Source: Rhynochetos jubatus (taxonomy: Eukaryota; Chordata; Aves; Eurypygiformes; Rhynochetidae). Taken from it: a stretch of DNA of 64,000 nucleotides. Positions 10,129 to 32,200 of the stretch are shown here, in pieces. How positions within the stretch are numbered: the first letter of the stretch is position 1; the number at the start of each line of letters is the position of its first letter. Under the pieces are notes generated by a model, which saw nothing but the letters and a program-made list of their open reading frames with translations, searched no databases and was not told the DNA's origin. Both the position numbers and the translations under genes were made by a program. The DNA is taken from contig CM050648.1 in assembly GCA_027574665.1 (NCBI GenBank), forward strand, positions 138,880,175 through 138,944,174, in the 5' to 3' direction.

Positions 10129-12779
10129 GTAAGTATTTTTAAGCCTTATGTGCTTCAGCGGCTTCGGTGGCTGAGGGCTGTACACGTGTTGGGTAATCTG
10201 CGTGACACGGAACCAGCCCACGCTGAGCTGGTCCACCATCGGCGGACACGAAGCATGGTGTTCCTTCAGGCAAAAATCCATGCCCTCCCGTGAATTTCTG
10301 CCTGCCTTTGAGCAAGATTTGCTTTGTTTCCTTCTGTAAGGATAGAGAGAGGATACTGGGGCGGGGACAGGAGGGAACATGTTCAATGACTTTACGGTGT
10401 TATTCCCATCCTAGTTACGGTAGTACCCAAGTGGAATGGATCCCTGCAGCTGCTGACAACTGTTGTGGGGCAGATTGTTTGGGTAACCAGGCAAGTTGTC
10501 AAAGGCAGGCCGGGCCTGTATGCTGGGAATGTATATTGCAGCCAGGTCCTGTAAACACTCACTGGTGTGTGGAGTCTTGTTGCTAGGGCTTTACACAGAA
10601 ATAAGGAGGCGCATTCGAGTGCCTCTTTGAAGTCCTAATGCGCTACCTGACTGTTTGGGAGCCAGGACGAGAGTCAGGGTATGGATTTCATAGTTCCTGA
10701 GCTTAAGTGTTGGGATTTTCATTTATAAATAAATTCATATCTTTTTATGGCTCATTGTGGAGTCTAGCCAAGTAGAACTATATTGTTTATATGTTTAGAC
10801 TTCTGTGTGTCACACAGGGATGTCTATTGTTTACACAGAAACTGTAAGAGGAACGTGTTGTTAACATTTTGTTAGCGATATACACTGACAAACACCAATG
10901 CAGACTGCAACTTGAAACAAAAATAACCCTTCTTAGAAAAACACGGCTGCCTGCAGACTGGTTTTAAAGGAAAACTATGGTCCTAAGTTTCTTTTAAAAC
11001 CGGTCTTGTATCATTTACGTGCCTGTAAGGGTCACAGCAGCATAGTTTCCTGCCTATGTAACCCTCTAAACAGTGTTTCTTTTTCTAAAGATTGGCTGAA
11101 TTGTGTGGGGTGTTTTTTTTCTTTTAATTACATTTTAAATTTGTTTTTAGCTGGGTGTGCCCCTGTTACGTTTTCAAATTCCTGAGCTGACGATGAATTC
11201 CTCTTTCCAGTCAACATGTGTCTTTTCCATTAAGACCCAACTGCTGCCTTCTGCCCTTAAACTTTCAATGGCTTGAAATAGTATGACAAAAAACTGTTTT
11301 CAATATTCTCTGTGTAAAAATTCAAATTTGGAATTTTTACATGTAGAATATTGAATGTTGGATACTCCAATTTGGAATTTTTACTTAAAAAAATTAGAAT
11401 TCCACAGCCTACATGGAGAGTAGTTACAGAGCCTGTGGGGTCCTGCTTTTCATTGTGAAGTGTTCTGACATAGTGTACCCTGAACGCAGATTTCCAGTGG
11501 TGATAATGCATAGGAATGGCTTTTAATCTCTCGTTTACAGTTCCTGACTGGGTCCCGTGATGACCAGCGCCTACCTACAATCAAGCGATTGAGGTCTGTT
11601 TAAATGTGAGGAGCAAATTGTTCTCAGAAGCGCTGAAAGCATTGCGTATTGTAGAAAGAAGGGATCACAGTGGTTTGGAAACTCCATGGCAGCTGAGCGT
11701 TTCATTTTTCATGTATCAGCAGTGAGAGCTAATCGGTATTTGTCGGATTGTACAGGTCCAGTAGAAGAAAGTCAGAATTTCAGTACTTGCATGTCTCCTA
11801 ACGCACACCAAATCTATTTTTAGAATTATTACTGAAGTGTTTAAGCATTTCATTTCTGTGCTGTTTTTTCACTGTTAGCTGGAGTTTTTCTAGCTGTCAT
11901 TCATGGATTCTTGCTTTCGTGAGGAGTAACATAGCATCATATTTGAATATCATGCTTACCATCTTACATTCCTTATTTCTGCATTGCCTGATCCTCACCG
12001 CATGACTATCCATGGCTCATTGTAGGTGTCTACAGGTCCTTTCTTTCAGCTTTCTCCATTGACATACAGATTCTGCTACAACTTACAAGTATTGGTGTTA
12101 CGGTTTTAATTTTACATGCTTTAGGAGGCAGAAAGTGAACTGCTTTTGTCTTTTGTAGTGCACAGAACAGTGAGATCCTGTTCTGCAGCTAGGCTGTGAG
12201 AGGGAGAACAGTAAAAATGCTGACGTGGAAAACCATTTTTAATGCTTCTACTAATTTTTTTTACAGTTAGTTTATTTCATAAGGGTTTGATTTTTTTTAC
12301 AGGGACCTAGGTGTGACTGTATCCTTGCACTTAGATGGCTGTTCACTGAAAACATGGACTCTTCTGTTTGCGTGTGGAGGTCCTTAACAGGATTAATTGG
12401 AACTGGAGCTCTGTGGCAAGGTGTGATTGGAATCAGACTGGATGGAAAAATATTTTGGTGTTAGGAAGGTGTTATGGTGTGGAGATGAGTTAGTTTTGTC
12501 ATCTCCCAAGAATAGATTATATGTTATTTCTTGCCTAAAGTTTCAGGTTAAAGAACATGTTCACATTATAAAATAGGTAGGTTTTTTCCAGTTTAGGTGT
12601 TTGCTTAGTCATCGTGTTTGGGCAGATTCTGTGGAAGCGTGAGGATGATGATCACTAACTCACATGTCAGAATCCCACTGTGACTTGGTAAATGAAAGTA
12701 GGACAGAGGAACTCCCTGGCTAAAGTCTGAGTCCCAGATTCAGTAACGTTTCCTTCTTTTTCTTTCTGTTCTCTTACAG
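10129..12779 (+). other. PCNX4 first intron, no further feature
   Basis: Intronic sequence between the 5' UTR and the first coding exon. It contains a 10-bp inverted repeat at 11314-11340, and a 16-bp direct repeat of its right arm at 11369-11384. It ends with a long pyrimidine tract and CAG at 12777-12779. Confidence 0.7.
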
Positions 12780-23791
<11,012 letters not shown>

Positions 23792-24995
23792 AACGGCGGT
23801 AGTCCTTTTTTTGGGTAACTGTGATGTTGTATTTTCCATCTGCACGTGAGGAATCGAATGCTCATGCTACATTCATACACTAAAAGTAAGACTTTACTCT
23901 CAAGATGGTGTTGGGTGGCGGCGCCAAGCCAGCGCACGTAACATGCGCAGAACCGGCGCTGGCCACGACCTTCCGCAGCAGGGAGTTCTGAACTGTTTTC
24001 TTGCTGCTGGAGCATGTGAGCCGCCGCTGCCTGCGTGACCGACGAGCCAGGAGATGCTGAAATCCCCTTCTCCAGGTTAGAGAAGAGCAGCATAATTCTG
24101 ATCATGAACTATTTTTGGTGCATTTTGGTTTTATTAGTATTTTTCTCTTTAAGAGCCGGACAGGTGACTTGCACGGACAGGTTACAGCTCGCTGTAGTAC
24201 CGTCGACCGCAGGGTCAGTGACCAGCGTGTACATACAACTATTTATATGATTATTTTTTTTTCCCATTCTGACCATTTTCTACTGGACCGAGTTCAGTTG
24301 GAGCCTTTGTTATAGTACGTGGCTTCAGCTGATCTTCCTTAGCATTAGTAAGTTCTGAGTTACGCTTTAACAAAGTCAGTTGTGAGGGACAATTTTTACC
24401 AACGTAGTTGCTTTAGGGGCAAGGAGAATATATAGAAAACGGCGCAGTCTGCCACGTTAACACCCTGTGCGACCTACTGGTGAAAGGAGACGTGTAAGTA
24501 ATGTGGGGAGAAGAGGAACGCGCGTCTAAATGGATTCATTCTAATTTTTCCTTCTTCCAATATCCGTGTATTTTACAAATATATATGCTGCGTTTTGCAA
24601 CCTGTGTCCACGCTGCTAACGAGTCTTCCATAAACACAGCGAGAGCTCGATGATGGGGCCGGGGGTGGGGGGCAAATCCAGCTTCCTGTGCCAGAGTTAA
24701 CTTTCTTTTTTTAACTTTACCAGAGGGTAGAAGAGAATTTGGCAATTGGTCTGTAATATTACAGGTCTCCTGGAGAGCAGGTCACCTCTCCGCTGGCTCG
24801 TTTATCCTGTTCGTCACCACTGCTCATCAGCACGTGGGTGTGTTACTCTGTAGATCAGGAGTTGCTGCTGGCCTGTCGGAGCAGGGTGTCGGTAATCGTC
24901 TCTCTTCAGCCCGTAGAAGCAGTTTAATTCGCATCCACTCTGCGACTTGGGTAGCTGTGGTTTAGAACAGACAGCGTTTTGTAACTGGGAGCATG
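23792..24995 (+). other. PCNX4: PCNX4 3' UTR region, end unresolved
   Basis: Non-coding sequence after the stop. I find no canonical AATAAA or ATTAAA in this stretch; a CATAAA variant lies near 24631. The first clear AATAAA on this strand is at 26777, beyond a CR1, so the UTR end is uncertain. Confidence 0.45.
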
Positions 24996-24999
24996 TTTA

Positions 25000-26122
25000 C
25001 ACCACCTGGACTTGTGCAAAGACTTCGATACCGTCCCACGCGACATCCTTGTCTCTGAACTGGAGAGGCATGGACTGACGGATGGACTGCTGGATGAGCG
25101 TGACCAGCCCGCCAGTTCTGTATCCAGAGTTGTGGTCTGAGTGTACACCAGTGACGAGCGGTGTTCCTTGGGGGTTGGTGTTGGGACCGGTGCTGTTTAA
25201 CATCTTCATCAGTGACACAGACGATGGCATCAAGTGTGCCCTCAGCAAGTTTGCCAGTGACATCGAGCTGTGTGCTGTGGTCAACACAGTGGAAGGAAGG
25301 GATGGCATCCAGAGGGACCTGGACAGGTTGGAGAGGTGGGCCTCTGCCAACCTCATGGAGTTCAACAAGGCCAGGTGCGAGGTCCTGCACCTGGGTCGGG
25401 GCAATCCCAAACACAAGGACAGGCTGGATGGAGAATGGATTGAGGGCAGCCCTGAGGAGAAGGACCTGGGGGTACTGGGGGATGAAAGGCTGGACATGAG
25501 CCAGCAGTGTGCGCTGGCAGCCCAGAAAGCCAACCGGATCCTGGGCTGTATCCAAAGAAATGTGGCCAGCAGGGCGAGGGAGGGGATTGTCCCTCTCTGC
25601 TCTGCTCTCCTGAGACCCCACCTGGAGGGCTGCGTCCAGCTGTGGAGCCCCCAACATCAGAAGGATATCGACTGGTTGGAGAGAGTCCAGAGGAGGCCAC
25701 GAAGATGCTTCGAGGGCTGGAGCCCCTCTGCCATGGGGACAGGCTGGGAGAGTTGGGTTTGTTCAGCCTGGAGAAGAGAAGGCTCCGGGGAGACCTTATA
25801 GCACCTTCCAGTACCTGAAGTGCACTACAAGGAAGCTGGAGGGAACTTTTTACAAGGGCCTGTAGTGACAGGACAAGGGATAACAGGTTTAATTTGAAAG
25901 TGGGGTGATTTAGATTGGGTATCAGGAAGGAGTTCTTCCCGGAGAGGGTGGGGGGCACTGGGACAGGTTGCCCAGAGAAGCTGTGGATGCCCCATCCCTG
26001 GAAGTGTTCAAGGCCAGGCTGGATGAGGCTTGGAGCAACCTGGTCTAGTGGAGGGTGTCCCTGCCCATGGCAGCGGGGTTGGAACTGGATGATCTTTAAG
26101 GTCCCTGCCAACCCAAACCACG
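25000..26122 (+). mobile_element. CR1 LINE, about 1.1 kb, reverse-transcriptase end and 3' UTR
   Basis: A 5'-truncated CR1 in sense to PCNX4. Translation across its frames shows the end of the reverse transcriptase: 'DLCKDFDTVP', 'VLGPVLFNIFISDTDDGI', 'CALSKFASDIEL', 'LERWASANLMEFNKARCEVL', '[14 protein letters not shown]' and '[22 protein letters not shown]'. The usual FADD catalytic box reads FASD, and the frame has shifts and no 5' end, so the copy is dead. The 3' UTR blocks follow to about 26122. Confidence 0.95.
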
Positions 26123-26839
26123 CTGTTTATTACCTTTATTCCTCACCTGTAAGACCTTTTTGTACCAGGTAGAATTTGTCCCAGACCCTGTACTTGGCTA
26201 TTAGCCCTTTCTTTGGATCAGTGACCATAAACAATTTTAAACAGCAAACCGTGTAGTGGACTTGGGAAGCGGCAAGGAAACACCTGCCAAACTTCCAGGA
26301 TGAAGTTCGCAGAGTGCTGACGGAAGCAGCTTTCAGGAGGCGGTTGTTGTGCAGGCGCGTCGGTAACAAAGCGCTGATAACCTAAACTTGCCTCGCCTGG
26401 CCGTGAACAGTATCTGGAAACACGGAGTCATGGAAACTCATCTGGAAGGGGCTTTTGGAGGGCACCTATTGCGGTTTCCTCTCAAAAGAAACTATTCCTG
26501 GCAAACGTTTGATCCGATTTAAAACTTCCGGTACCAGGAGCGTTTCGAACTCCAGTAGTTTGCTCCTGTTCTTCGCTGTTCTTGCAGCAGTTGGGAAGTT
26601 GGGGTTTTTTGTAAAGTTTAGGTGGTTTTTCCTAAATCTAATTACACCTCCCTGCAAGCCTCTCGCTACTCGTCTTCTGTACGGTCACAGAAAATGTAAT
26701 AATTGCCTTGTTTTGCAGCAGCAGCCGCCTTTACTCGAAGATGGCTGTAATTTCTGCCCTCGTCGTCTGTAAACTGAATAAACTAGCGGAGGAAAAACAC
26801 GGACGAGAGCTGCGATGCTTCCCTCTTGCTTTCCTCTGG
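26123..26839. other. Sequence between CR1 and the CpG-rich stretch
   Basis: No exon recognised. It contains the AATAAA hexamer at 26777-26782 that may end long PCNX4 transcripts. Confidence 0.45.
26777..26782 (+). terminator. PCNX4: Candidate polyadenylation signal AATAAA for PCNX4
   Basis: First canonical hexamer found on the + strand after the stop codon, about 3 kb downstream. Use by PCNX4 would place a CR1 copy inside the 3' UTR. It is only a candidate. Confidence 0.3.
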
Positions 26840-28330
26840 CTCCCTCCGTCTGGTACCCAGCCATCCTAAAAGCGTGGCTGGTAACTGGCGCAGGTATTCC
26901 TGCAGCGATCCCGGGCGGTACCAGACGGAGGATCGGAATTAGCGGCGTGCGGAGTTCCCCTTTGCGCACAGGAACGTGGAGTCGGGCTCCAGCGTAACAT
27001 CCTGTCCCCGCTCCCGTGGGCTGCGTGTCCTGCGGCCCCTCGCTCCGCAGCGCCGAGCCGGTTTGCGCGCTCCAGCGCGTGCTGCGACAGCGCGACCCGC
27101 TGCGCGTTAGGGTTGTCTGTCACCCCCTTTGGATTCTTAGGCAGGACGAGTTACAGCCTCAGGTTCTCTATCGCCGGTTTGGGCCGCTGAGTGCCTCTTC
27201 CGTGTGTTGCGCTGTTTGTTTGGAGCGTTTCTTTAGTTTGTCGGGGATTTAGAGCCCCGTCGAGCCTGGTCTTGCCGGCAGCTCTCAACGCTGCTCCGGA
27301 TTACCGATGGAATACTGAACGCCTAGGACTGAGCTTGTGACAGCCCACCGCGCCGCTTTCCCGTGCGGCCGCCGAGAACCGCTCCGTGATTTCTCACCAG
27401 GTGAGCGCGTCAGCTTTACCGAACCCCTCATCCGCACCTACTTGCGTCACGACCGCCACGTTCCCCGCGCGCAGGTCAGCGTGAGACGCCTCCGTCGTGG
27501 CTTTGGAGAACTTTGTTAAACAACATCAGTTTGGAAGTACTTCTCTAAGGAATGTTCAGCGCTGACCAGCACAATTTCACCCCCTTTCTTTGAGCCTTTA
27601 CAACAACCATCACGGCCCGCAGACTGCCTCCGTCCCGCTCGTGCACCGTAAAGCCGCGGGGATCCCTTGAATGGAGCCAGGCGTTAGGGGAGTGAAGCTT
27701 TCAAATGGCAAGTGCTCTGTCCTTTCTGGAAAGTTTCCGCTTCCCGCGTTTTCCCTGAACACCAGCTCCCTCCCTGAAAGGGGGAACTTCCTCGCCGCCT
27801 GGTCCCCCGCGTCTCCGGTCGCGCCTTCCGTGTTGTTCCGTCTCAAGCTGCTGGTGGCAAGGGCACGGTCCGCGGAGGTGGGTCCGTGTTTACGTGTCCA
27901 GCAGCAACTGGCCTTTGCTCGAGCAAGAGAAGGGGCCTCTGGGCACAAAGCTTTACCTTTCTCTCGGTTTTTGTAGCGAAGCAGCAGAGAAACGGGCACG
28001 TAAATCGAGAGCGAGCCTCCTGCGCGTACAGCGCTGCCAGGTCTGTGGATTAGAGGGTGAAGCCGAAGCACCCTGGGAACGTCGGCCGCGCGTGTGTCGT
28101 GTTAGGAGTTGCGGCGTGCTGCCCCGCAGGCTTGGTGCTGCCTCCGTAGCGCCTTCCACGGGCCGCGGGGCGGGGGCGCGAGCGGGTGAAACGAACCTGC
28201 CCTTCTCAGAGCAGCGCGACACCAGGCACTTCTCACCCCATCACGGGGGTTTTCTCCCTGGGCACTTAAGTGGGATGTTACGAACGTGACTCTTGGCTTG
28301 CTCTTCGCCGCGGCTGGAAAGTTTCAGTAA
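26840..28330. other. CpG-rich stretch between two convergent gene ends
   Basis: About 1.5 kb rich in CG dinucleotides (dense near 26990-27100, 27340-27490 and 27780-28200). It lies between the 3' ends of PCNX4 and DHRS7. It is not a promoter of either gene. Overlapping open frames occur on both strands but carry no recognisable domain and look like a consequence of high GC content. Confidence 0.55.
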
Positions 28331-29060
28331 CTTGAAAAGAGTTGCTATTCTTTAATTAAGTTTTTCTTGCCTGACAGCGCGTGGCCTGAGGTACAGCCAG
28401 CTGGTAGCGAGGGCTTTGGCAACAGCACAAAGGTCAGCGTGTTTGTAAGCACCGCGGAGTTACCACGACAGAGGTCCTTGTAGCTGACGGTTGAGCTGGG
28501 TGTCGTGGGACGGGAAGCGTAGTAAAAAGTCCAACACGGGGCTGTTGCTGTCCAGCACCAAGAACTCCCTGTGCCGCTGGGAGGGGTTCCGCAGGGCAGG
28601 GCCTGTTTTGACCGGGCTGGGAACTCGGCACCTACTCGTCCGTAAGTTGCCTGTAACGCGCCATCCGCCCCACCTGGGCTCCGCCACGGGCGCTGCTGTC
28701 GTGGCTGCGAGCAATCCCCGCCAGAAGGTCAGGGGTTGAGCTCGAAGAACGCATCACGGTGATCCAGGGTTTGCTCTCGGAGCACCTGTACAGGCACCGA
28801 GGAGATAGAATCTCCTTTCCCAAAGGAACCCTTCGCAAATGCAGACTCTGTGTCCTGACCCTTTAGATCACAAGCTGCTGCTCGGGGGGGTTTTTTGCTC
28901 AAGGTGAGGGAAGCAGGATCCTGTGGGTGTGTAACGTTTCACCTGCTCACCAAGTCTCTGCCAACGTCAGCGCAGCAGGAAACCAAATACTGCCCGGCCT
29001 CCTCGGTCTCGGCTCCTACAAGCTTAAACATTCAGCCTACGGGAGTCGGACAGGAAACGG
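28331..29060. other. Short intergenic stretch before the DHRS7 end
   Basis: I see no gene or recognisable repeat. It borders the DHRS7 polyadenylation site. Confidence 0.5.
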
Positions 29061-29079
29061 GTGTGTTTAGAAAGAGATT

Positions 29080-29085
29080 TTTATT
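29080..29085 (-). terminator. DHRS7: DHRS7 polyadenylation signal AATAAA
   Basis: Reads TTTATT on the + strand. It lies 157 bp downstream of the DHRS7 stop codon in the gene's direction, giving a compact 3' UTR of about 180 nt. Confidence 0.7.
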
Positions 29086-29241
29086 TAGTCGTGCGTGTAC
29101 GGCTCGATAGATTTGTCACGTTACATGATGACAAAGGTACGACAGATAAAAAAGGAAAAAGCTGCTGGTTGCAGGCACATAATATGAAAAAAGCTTCTCA
29201 GCCTGAGCACGGCAACAGCTGGATTTTGTACGCGCTTGTCC

Positions 29242-29277
29242 TTACTTCTTCTTTCTTGAGTAAGAGGCATCAGCGTC
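29242..29277 (-). CDS. DHRS7: DHRS7 exon 7, last coding exon (residues 326-336)
   Basis: Only 36 nt of coding sequence. The acceptor on the minus strand is gtactcttcctccag. It encodes [11 protein letters not shown] and stops at TAA (29242-29244). DADxSY matches the family's C-terminal tail, which identifies this tiny exon. The last residues are strongly basic, which differs from the mammalian end. Confidence 0.88.
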   Translation of the reverse strand, partial: DADASYSRKKK

Positions 29278-32200
29278 CTGGAGGAAGAGTACATTAAATC
29301 AGCGCGTCCCCCGCCCACGGCGGTGCCGTGCTTGGCACCGCTCCTGACAGCGGGCAGCTGTTGGGTTGCACGTGCCACCCTTTTTGCGTTTCCTGCTTCG
29401 GGAGTACGCCGACACGTTTTTTTTGTACCAACTTCAACAAAAACACAGGAAGAAACGTACCACCTACCCCCCAGCGTTGTGAGAACGGAACGCGCTGCAC
29501 GTCTGTCTGCAGGGAGGGGGAGAGCCCAGGCGGACAGCAGCACTGCGTAACGTCCTGCCGGGGGGCTCGCGCTATGTGCCTGATCTAAAAACTCATCTCA
29601 GCCCAGGGAAAGGTTTTCAACCCTCTTAGTTCCAAGTTGCAATGAACAGTTCACAGTAGCGACTTACAGCTCAGCCCTGCGTGAACACCAGGTGCTGAAC
29701 CTGCAGCCCCTGCGAGGAATATAGTGATCTGGATGAGGGGATCGAGTGCACCCTCAGTAGGTTTGCAGCCAACACCGAGTTGGGCAGGAGCGTTAATCTG
29801 TCTGAGGGCAGGAAGGCTCTGCAGAGGGATCTGGACAGGCTGGATCGATGGGGCAAGGCCAACTGCTTGAGTTCCAACAAGGCCAAGTGCTGGGTCCTGC
29901 ACTGGGGCCACAACAACCCCCTGCAGTGCTACAGGCTTGAGGATGAGGGGCTGGAAAGCTGCCTGGCAGAAACGGACCTGGGGGTGTTGGTTGACAGTGG
30001 CTGAATATGAGCCAGCATGTGCCCAGGTGGCCAAGAAGGCCAATGGCATCCTGGCCTGCATCAGGACCAGTGTGGCCAGTAGGACCAGGTCAGGGATTGT
30101 CCCCCTGTACTGGGCACTGGTGAGGCCGCACCTCAAATCCTGGGTTCAGTTTTGGGCCCGTCACTCCACGAAAGACACTGAGGGGCTGGAGTGTGTCCAG
30201 AGAAGGGAGAGGAGCTGGGGAAGGGTCTGGAGCACAAGTCCTGTGAGGAGGGGCTGAGGGAGCTGGGGGGGTTCAGCCTGGAGAAGAAGAGACTGAGGGG
30301 AGACCTGATCGCTCCCTACAGCTCCCTGAAAGGAGGGTGCAGAGAGGGGGGTTTGGTGTGACAAGTGATAGGGCAAGTTGCACCAGGGGAGGTTTGGATT
30401 GGATATTAGGGAAAATTTCTTCACAGAAAGGGCTGTCAGGCACTGGAACGGGCTGCCTAGGGAGGTGGTGGAGTCACCATCCCTGCAGGGATTTAAGGGG
30501 TGTGCAGATGCGGTGCTTAGGGACGTGGTTGAGTGGCAGCGCTGGGTTAACAGTTGGACTTGATGATCTTAAGAGTCTTTTCCAGCCTAAATGATTCCAT
30601 GAAGGTCAGAACAAGACCTTTGGCTAGAAGATGTATTGATTTCACTGTTCTGTGACGTGACCACACTGCAGAATTCCAGACTACCAGGCATGCAGCGATG
30701 GAGTCTGGCCTGGCATCAGTTGCTAGAGAAGTGAGGAGGAAAAAAGGATCCAAAATGCAATCCCAGCGTTCCCGTGGCTAAAGAGTCTGTCAGCAGAGTA
30801 AAAAAAGCAAGCAAAGAAAGAGGAGTAAACTTACCACGCCACTCTTGAAGTTCTGTATTCTCCTCTTGCCCATCCTGTTCATCAGCCACCAGGCCCAGGT
30901 GGGCGCGTACTGCCAGAGGTAGCAGACGGCCAGGTAGGGGTGGTCACTGATCCAAGCCTCCTGCAGGTCGTTGGCTGCGCTCACCAGGGTGAGCCGGACA
31001 CAGCGGTCGGTTGGCATCTTGTGGGACTGATCGCCGCTGTTCTCTATGGACTGGAGGGGAGAGAGTGAGCCAGGAGGGATTAGAACCGGACCTGGGCTTG
31101 CGGGAGCAGAGCCAGGCTCTGCGCAACAGAATAACCCAGCCAGTGCTGCAGAGACTGGGGCCGGGCAGCCCCCCCCCTGCTCTGCTAATCCTCTAGTTCT
31201 CAGTGTGGGAACACCTGCCACCCTCCTCGAGCACACAGGCTTAACGCACCCTATTAATTAATGCCTTGATTGATGGGGCAAGGCAGGTTAAAAAAAAAAG
31301 GAACTCCAGAACCTGTCCTGCTTCAGCATGGCTTCTACTTCATTGTGAAACGGATCCACCAGAGCGAGCTGCCTGTTCTGCTGCTGAGGGCTCTGACACA
31401 AGGCAACTTTCCTGCTCCCAGCTGCCTACTCCACCGTGTGCTACAAGTTACTCAGTCGCCAGAGTAGTAGAGGAGGCCGTGTTCCCCATTAACTCAAATA
31501 TTCCTGCTCTGTGGGCAGCAGTCTCAAGCCAGAGAACAGCAACAGGCTGCTCCGGTGGCCGGGATGTCGGTCTTGACATCGCGGCCCTGTGTCTCGCTTC
31601 GTGAACGTGAGCCACAGCCCCGTGGGCTTACAGGGTTCCACTCCAGCGGTAACAGCGCTCTACCAGGCTCTCCGACTTCCCACAGCAAAAGCACTCCTGG
31701 TCTAGATTCAGACTTTCTCCTCGGTCTTTTGCCGTGCAGAAATCTGAGGAATTTTGTTTTGCAAGCTTTCCAGATTGCTCCAAAAGTACATTTTTTTCAC
31801 GGAAGCATAAAGTTTTGCAAGCCAAAAATCCTTTCAGAACTCGATTTTCCACCCGCCCACCCCACCGGTGGGTTATCCTGAGCCTTACATGGATTGAATT
31901 TAGGACAGATTACATTTTGCTGTGTCACAGCAGCAAGCGTGGCCAGCTGCTCTGTGAGACGGCCTTTATTGAAAGCAATTGTGCAGTTGGGAGGTTTTGC
32001 TTTTTCTCCTTGAACAATCGCTAACAGGGAAAGAATGCGCGCCTGGCGTCAGCTGCCTCCCCAGCCTGTGCCAACAGCAGCGTCAACCGAACGGGACAGC
32101 GTGACCAGGGCAGGCAAAACGCTACCTGCGCAGAACGGACAGCATTCCGCACGCAGAACTGCGTCCAGAAAACCCCGGTCTTTCCCCTAAAAGCGCAGCA

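Noticed and set aside
25082..25801. 239-residue open frame resembling a reverse transcriptase
   Set aside because: It is the truncated CR1 reverse-transcriptase end with a mutated catalytic box, part of a mobile element and not a host gene.
27610..28289. Overlapping open frames on both strands in the orphan CpG-rich stretch
   Set aside because: No recognisable domain and no clear splice structure; long frames are expected where GC content is high and stops are rare.
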